In this document: positions 62,601 through 64,000 of the stretch, piece by piece
How positions within the stretch are numbered: position 1 is the stretch's first letter
How the letters are laid out: every line of letters starts with the position of its first letter
Assembly (NCBI GenBank): GCA_964019135.1
Contig: OZ025248.1
Coordinates: 11,043,574 to 11,107,573, forward strand
Source: Arenicola marina
Lineage: Eukaryota; Annelida; Polychaeta; Arenicolidae
DNA: 64,000 nucleotides
Reading direction: 5' to 3'
The notes under the pieces: generated by a model
Seen by the model: the letters and a program-made list of their open reading frames with translations, nothing else
What the model was told of the DNA's origin: nothing
Database searches by the model: none
Made by a program: the position numbers and the translations under genes

Positions 62601-64000
62601 CGACCCGCCGTGCCCCTCCATCTACCAATAACAACCCCAAGTCCCTCATTTGACACGACCCATTAAGAATCTCTCTTCCCTCTCCAGAACTGTAACATCG
62701 ACGACCCGCCGTGCCCCTCCATCTACCAATAACAACCCCAAGTCCCTCATTTGACACGACCCATTAAGGATTTCTCTTCCCTCGCCAGAACTGTAACATC
62801 GACGACCCGCCGTGCCCCTCCATCTACCAATAACAACCCCAAGTCCCTCATTTGACACGACCCATTAAGAATCTCTCTTCCCTCGCCAGAACTGTAACAT
62901 CGACGACCCGCCGTGCCCCTCCATCTACCAATAACAACCCAAGTCCCTCATTAGACACGACCCATTAAGAATCTCTCTTCCCTCGCCAGAACTGTAACAT
63001 TGACGACCCGCCGTGCCCCTCCATCTACCAATAACAACCCCAAGTCCCTCATTTGACACGACCCATTAAGAATCCCTCTTTCATCGCCAGAACTGTAACA
63101 TCGACGACCCGCCGTGCCCCTCCATCTACCAATAACAACCCCAAGTCCCTCATTTGACACGACCCATTAAGAATCTCTCTTCCATCGCCGGAACTGTAAC
63201 ATCGACGACCCGCCGTGCCCCTCCATCTACCAATAACAACCCCAAGTCCCTCATTAGACACGACCCATTAAGGATTTCTCTTCCCTCGCCAGAACTGTAA
63301 CATTGACGACCCGCCGTGCCCCTCCATCTACCAATAACAACCCCAAGTCCCTCATTAGACACGACCCATTAAGGATCTCTCTTCCCTCGCCAGAACTGTA
63401 ACATTGACGACCCGCCGTGCCCCTCCATCTACCAATAACAACCCAAGTCCCTCATTAGACACGACCCATTAAGGATCTCTCTTCCATCGCCAGAACTGTA
63501 ACATCGACGACCCGCCGTGCCCCTCCATCTACCAATAACAACCCAAGTCCCTCATTAGACACGACCCATTAAGAATCTCTCTTCCCTCGCCAGAACTGTA
63601 ACATTGACGACCCGCCATGCCCCTCCATCTACCAATAACAACCCCAAGTCCCTCATTTGACACGACCCATTAAGAATCCCTCTTTCATCGCCAGAACTGT
63701 AACATCGACGACCCGCCATGCCCCTCCATCTACCAATAACAACCCCAAGTCCCTCATTTGACACGACCCATTAAGAATCTCTCTTCCATCGCCAGAACTG
63801 TAACATCGACGACCCGCCGTGCCCCTCCAACTGCCAATAACAACCCCAAGTCCCTCATTAGACACGACCCATTAAGGATTTCTCTTCCCTCGCCAGAACT
63901 GTAACATTGACGACCCGCCGTGCCCCTCCATCTACCAATAACAACCCCAAGTCCCTCATTAGACACGACCCATTAAGGATCTCTCTTCCCTCGCCAGAAC
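35689..64000 (+). CDS. BLTP1: BLTP1 (KIAA1109/Tweek/LPD-3), bridge-like lipid transfer protein, first 15 coding exons
   Basis: A very large protein (about 5000 residues in human) that forms a long hydrophobic groove at endoplasmic reticulum contact sites and carries phospholipids in bulk. It is called Tweek in Drosophila and LPD-3 in C. elegans. The coding exons here are 35806-36016, 36256-36399, 36615-36768, 37366-37471, 38447-38637, 38895-38974, 39496-39640, 39885-40041, 46439-46609, 46843-46960, 48843-48998, 53237-53334, 53801-53967, 54811-55183 and 55668-55859. Together they give 821 codons with every intron phase consistent and no stop. Alignment to the human N-terminus as I remember it is continuous. 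Introns 8, 10, 11 and 15 are swollen by minisatellites, three of which repeat the local splice junction. The gene continues past the window. Confidence 0.95.
35806..36016 (+). CDS. BLTP1: BLTP1 coding exon 1: N-terminal membrane anchor
   Basis: Start ATG at 35806, with an in-frame TAA 27 nt upstream. The exon itself probably begins at 35689 after ccatttcag, with about 117 nt of 5' UTR. Residues 26-43 are a transmembrane helix ([18 protein letters not shown]) followed by [12 protein letters not shown], matching human [14 protein letters not shown]. The donor gtaggt splits a glycine codon (phase 1). The anchor holds the protein in the ER membrane. Confidence 0.95.
36256..36399 (+). CDS. BLTP1: BLTP1 coding exon 2: start of the chorein-like groove
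   Basis: Acceptor cttttgcag, donor gtatgg. Encodes [20 protein letters not shown], then [20 protein letters not shown]. Close to human [20 protein letters not shown] and IFRWWK. Phase 1 to 1. Confidence 0.95.
36615..36768 (+). CDS. BLTP1: BLTP1 coding exon 3
   Basis: Acceptor tattacag, donor gtgaga. Encodes [20 protein letters not shown], then [16 protein letters not shown]. Human has FEFHVYNRSDLYGRLQELFGL. Ends in a basic RKKR stretch, phase 2. Confidence 0.94.
37014..37326. repeat. 48-bp tandem repeat in BLTP1 intron 3
   Basis: About 6.5 units of 48 bp, consensus tatatccttatattgttata then cgggcactccttatataaac and agcaccgg. It ends 39 bp before the acceptor of exon 4. Few differences between units, no length change seen. 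Confidence 0.9.
37366..37471 (+). CDS. BLTP1: BLTP1 coding exon 4
   Basis: Acceptor gttttacag, donor gtgggt. Encodes a lysine-rich linker ([18 protein letters not shown]) and [17 protein letters not shown], matching human WRSLIPVIKVNVS. Ends in phase 0. Confidence 0.93.
37568..37830 (+). repeat. tRNA-derived SINE, copy 2
   Basis: Same family and orientation as 35383-35636, in intron 4 of BLTP1. Box A tagctcagtgggttag, box B ggttcgcgccc, same body, same aaccaa-type tail. The copies differ by point changes and a few short indels. Confidence 0.85.
38447..38637 (+). CDS. BLTP1: BLTP1 coding exon 5
   Basis: Acceptor gctttttcag, donor gtaagt. Encodes [20 protein letters not shown], then [20 protein letters not shown] and [17 protein letters not shown]. 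Human: GRLAFGNHYQPQTLCINF, LDQFMHIVKGK, NVRVMLVPSPRY. The preceding intron also holds SINE copy 2. Phase 0 to 2. Confidence 0.95.
38895..38974 (+). CDS. BLTP1: BLTP1 coding exon 6
   Basis: Acceptor ttatttcag, donor gtattg. Encodes [20 protein letters not shown] and YYYQDEAG. Human: EPPRLMGEGFVVMQSNDVDI, YYYMDEPG. Phase 2 to 1. Confidence 0.94.
39496..39640 (+). CDS. BLTP1: BLTP1 coding exon 7
   Basis: Acceptor tttatgcag, donor gttcgt. Encodes [18 protein letters not shown], then [20 protein letters not shown] and WADRQR. The human counterpart has [24 protein letters not shown]. Phase 1 to 2. Confidence 0.94.
39885..40041 (+). CDS. BLTP1: BLTP1 coding exon 8, ending in the sequence that seeds the 34-bp array
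   Basis: Acceptor tattttgcag, donor gtttgt. Encodes [20 protein letters not shown] ... [19 protein letters not shown]. Human: WKFFFPPDYQ, ATIDLLFTKNR. The last 18 nt (40024-40041, encoding LFTKNK) are identical to part of the repeat unit that fills the next intron. Because LFTKN is conserved in human, the exon is the older sequence and the array the derived one. Phase 0 exit. Confidence 0.94.
40024..46232. repeat. 34-bp minisatellite made of the exon 8 / intron 8 junction, about 182 copies
   Basis: The unit is gtttgttctccccag, then tctgttcaccaagaacaag. It carries the last 18 nt of exon 8 (LFTKNK codons) followed by its donor gtttgt. Before them sits a pyrimidine tract ending in CAG. Common variants are aacgag, aacacg, caggaac, ccccaat and ccccgg. 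Almost no indels: one 33-bp unit near 42660 and its duplicate near 45141. The unit has no stop in any plus frame, so all three plus frames are open for kilobases. A block of 72-73 units is duplicated (about 41.28-43.70 and 43.73-46.2 kb). Confidence 0.95.
46439..46609 (+). CDS. BLTP1: BLTP1 coding exon 9
   Basis: Acceptor actgtcccag, donor gtacgt. Encodes [20 protein letters not shown], then [20 protein letters not shown]. It joins LFTKNK directly to ETQAIHM, as in human LFTKNRETNAVHVNVGAGSY, which shows that the whole 6.2-kb array is intronic. Phase 0 to 0. G runs start within 12 nt of the donor. Confidence 0.95.
46843..46960 (+). CDS. BLTP1: BLTP1 coding exon 10
   Basis: Acceptor gttgctcag, donor gtcagt. 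Encodes [20 protein letters not shown], then [14 protein letters not shown]. Human: NASYPRIWNMPQTWQCELEV, ATYHFIFAQKNFF. Phase 0 to 1. Confidence 0.9.
46981..48575. repeat. 24-bp minisatellite in BLTP1 intron 10, about 66 copies
   Basis: Unit ttgacatggtgtactgacac + tgta, starting about 20 bp after the exon 10 donor. A block with variant words (ggtattgatattgtgtattg) occurs at 47341 and again at 47809, a 468-bp higher-order copy. Unit 24 bp with few stops, so long frames appear on the minus strand. Unlike arrays in introns 8, 11 and 15 it does not copy the exon edge. Confidence 0.93.
48843..48998 (+). CDS. BLTP1: BLTP1 coding exon 11
   Basis: Acceptor tttgtcttgtag, donor gtgggt. Encodes [20 protein letters not shown], then [14 protein letters not shown] and [15 protein letters not shown]. 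Human: DLIQDWSSDSPPDIFSFVPY, NQHNWIDC. Phase 1 to 1. The 48-bp array begins exactly at the first base of the intron. Confidence 0.95.
48999..52838. repeat. 48-bp minisatellite starting at the exon 11 donor, exactly 80 copies
   Basis: 3840 bp = 80 x 48 with no net length change. Each unit starts gtgggtttaatgtta and ends ctcctagtaacag, so every unit boundary reads CAG|GTGGGT. Main variation is one T/C site (tatatacc or tatacacc), plus rare changes (ctacac at 49301 and 50405). The two ctacac units are 1104 bp (23 units) apart and the T/C pattern after them is the same, so a 23-unit block was duplicated. Open in the exon 11 frame (16 residues per unit, [16 protein letters not shown]), and on the minus strand. 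Confidence 0.97.
53237..53334 (+). CDS. BLTP1: BLTP1 coding exon 12
   Basis: Acceptor tccttgcag, donor gtgagc. Encodes [20 protein letters not shown], then [13 protein letters not shown]. Human: YLAACGETLNIDFSLPFTDF. Phase 1 to 0. It joins exon 11 in frame across the 48-bp array. Confidence 0.93.
53801..53967 (+). CDS. BLTP1: BLTP1 coding exon 13
   Basis: Acceptor cactttccag, donor gtgggt. Encodes [20 protein letters not shown], then [11 protein letters not shown]. Human: GEDVDLHLFLPD, PKWRNVTQEK. Phase 0 to 2. Confidence 0.93.
54811..55183 (+). CDS. BLTP1: BLTP1 coding exon 14, with a GC-rich Gly/Ala insert
   Basis: Acceptor ccccttgcag, donor gtgggt. Begins [20 protein letters not shown] and YHPMPLLPE (human SGWVECWTVPSVMLTIDYTW, HPIYP). 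About residues 683-704 are low complexity ([20 protein letters not shown]), encoded by very GC-rich DNA. Ends [20 protein letters not shown]. Phase 2 to 0. Confidence 0.94.
55668..55859 (+). CDS. BLTP1: BLTP1 coding exon 15
   Basis: Acceptor ggtgacgcag, donor gtgagt, 64 codons, phase 0 at both ends. Encodes [20 protein letters not shown], then [20 protein letters not shown]. Human: ENYFGEDDMYMDFEEV, RPWDITVLVNLYKVHGRLPV. The next exon lies beyond the window, and its first codons seem to be copied in the 101-bp array. Confidence 0.94.
56205..60330. repeat. C-rich 16-bp minisatellite in BLTP1 intron 15
   Basis: About 4.1 kb built on catccattcatccccc (16 bp) with frequent cacccattcat and actcattcat variants. 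A longer unit with catccatccttctacccatc recurs many times, giving higher-order blocks. The plus strand has hardly any G. The minus strand has a GGGGG run nearly every 16 nt. The long Pro/His/Ser/Ile frames on the plus strand are by-products. Confidence 0.93.
60389..64000. repeat. 101-bp minisatellite carrying a 3' splice site and an exon start, at least 35 copies
   Basis: The unit is an intron part (ataacaaccccaagtccctc ... cccattaagaat) then ctcttccctcgccag and AACTGTAACATCGACGACCC ... CCATCTACCA. It looks exactly like a pyrimidine tract, a CAG acceptor and an exon start. Translated in the phase left by exon 15 it reads [14 protein letters not shown] and then TAA. In human BLTP1 the same place reads HGTTDGPECPTAFL. 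The first acceptor is at 60466-60467, then every 100-101 bp. Most units differ by substitutions and by loss of one C. The array runs off the window. Confidence 0.93.
60468..60512 (+). pseudogene. First copy of the duplicated BLTP1 exon 16 start
   Basis: 14 codons [14 protein letters not shown] followed by TAA. It is the first of at least 35 near-identical partial exon copies. No donor follows, so it can only be a terminal, truncated exon if spliced in. I infer that the true exon 16 begins the same way past the right edge. Confidence 0.6.

Noticed and set aside
60429-63966. Dozens of overlapping 69-70 codon minus-strand frames
   Set aside because: Each is the reverse of one or two 101-bp units. 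The informative strand is plus, where the unit carries a splice acceptor.

Overview
This is a metazoan genomic window. Split genes with GT..AG introns, tRNA-derived SINEs, a LINE remnant and a Ty3/gypsy LTR element are all present. The conserved genes are bilaterian: a MET/RON-family receptor tyrosine kinase, a STEAP-family metalloreductase, and the start of BLTP1 (KIAA1109/Tweek/LPD-3). The dense intronic minisatellites would suit an amphioxus or another marine invertebrate, but I cannot name the species from sequence alone.

Layout. 1-520 (-): a gag-like LTR-retroelement fossil cut by the window edge. 1099-5731 (+): 3' half of a MET-like receptor (IPT domains, transmembrane helix, full tyrosine kinase, tyrosine-rich tail). 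9447-10895 (-): a STEAP-like metalloreductase whose coding sequence lies in one exon. 10.9-24.6 kb: intergenic, with dispersed repeat pairs, a 30-bp minisatellite (16.4-17.5 kb) and a G-rich minisatellite (22.6-23.6 kb). 24.6-29.8 kb: Ty3/gypsy element with one long gag-pol frame, followed by a decayed LINE on the minus strand. 30.3-35.4 kb: AT-rich intergenic DNA with a 720-bp inverted-repeat element and a strong hairpin. 35.7-64.0 kb (+): the first 15 coding exons (821 codons, all phases consistent) of BLTP1, a very large bridge-like lipid-transfer protein. The gene runs off the right edge.

The striking part is inside BLTP1. Three of its introns hold very large minisatellites whose units reiterate a splice junction of that same intron. 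(1) Intron 8 has about 182 copies of a 34-bp unit made of the last 18 nt of exon 8 plus the 5' splice site. (2) Intron 11 has exactly 80 copies of a 48-bp unit that starts at the 5' splice site, each ending in CAG next to the next GTGGGT. (3) Intron 15 has at least 35 copies of a 101-bp unit carrying a pyrimidine tract, a 3' splice site and what looks like the first 41-42 nt of the next exon, each running into an in-frame TAA. A fourth array (24 bp) starts about 20 bp inside the intron 10 donor. The gene therefore carries hundreds of duplicated splice sites around conserved exons. To my knowledge this arrangement is not a described system. Whether the extra sites are used, silent or harmful can be settled with long-read RNA data.
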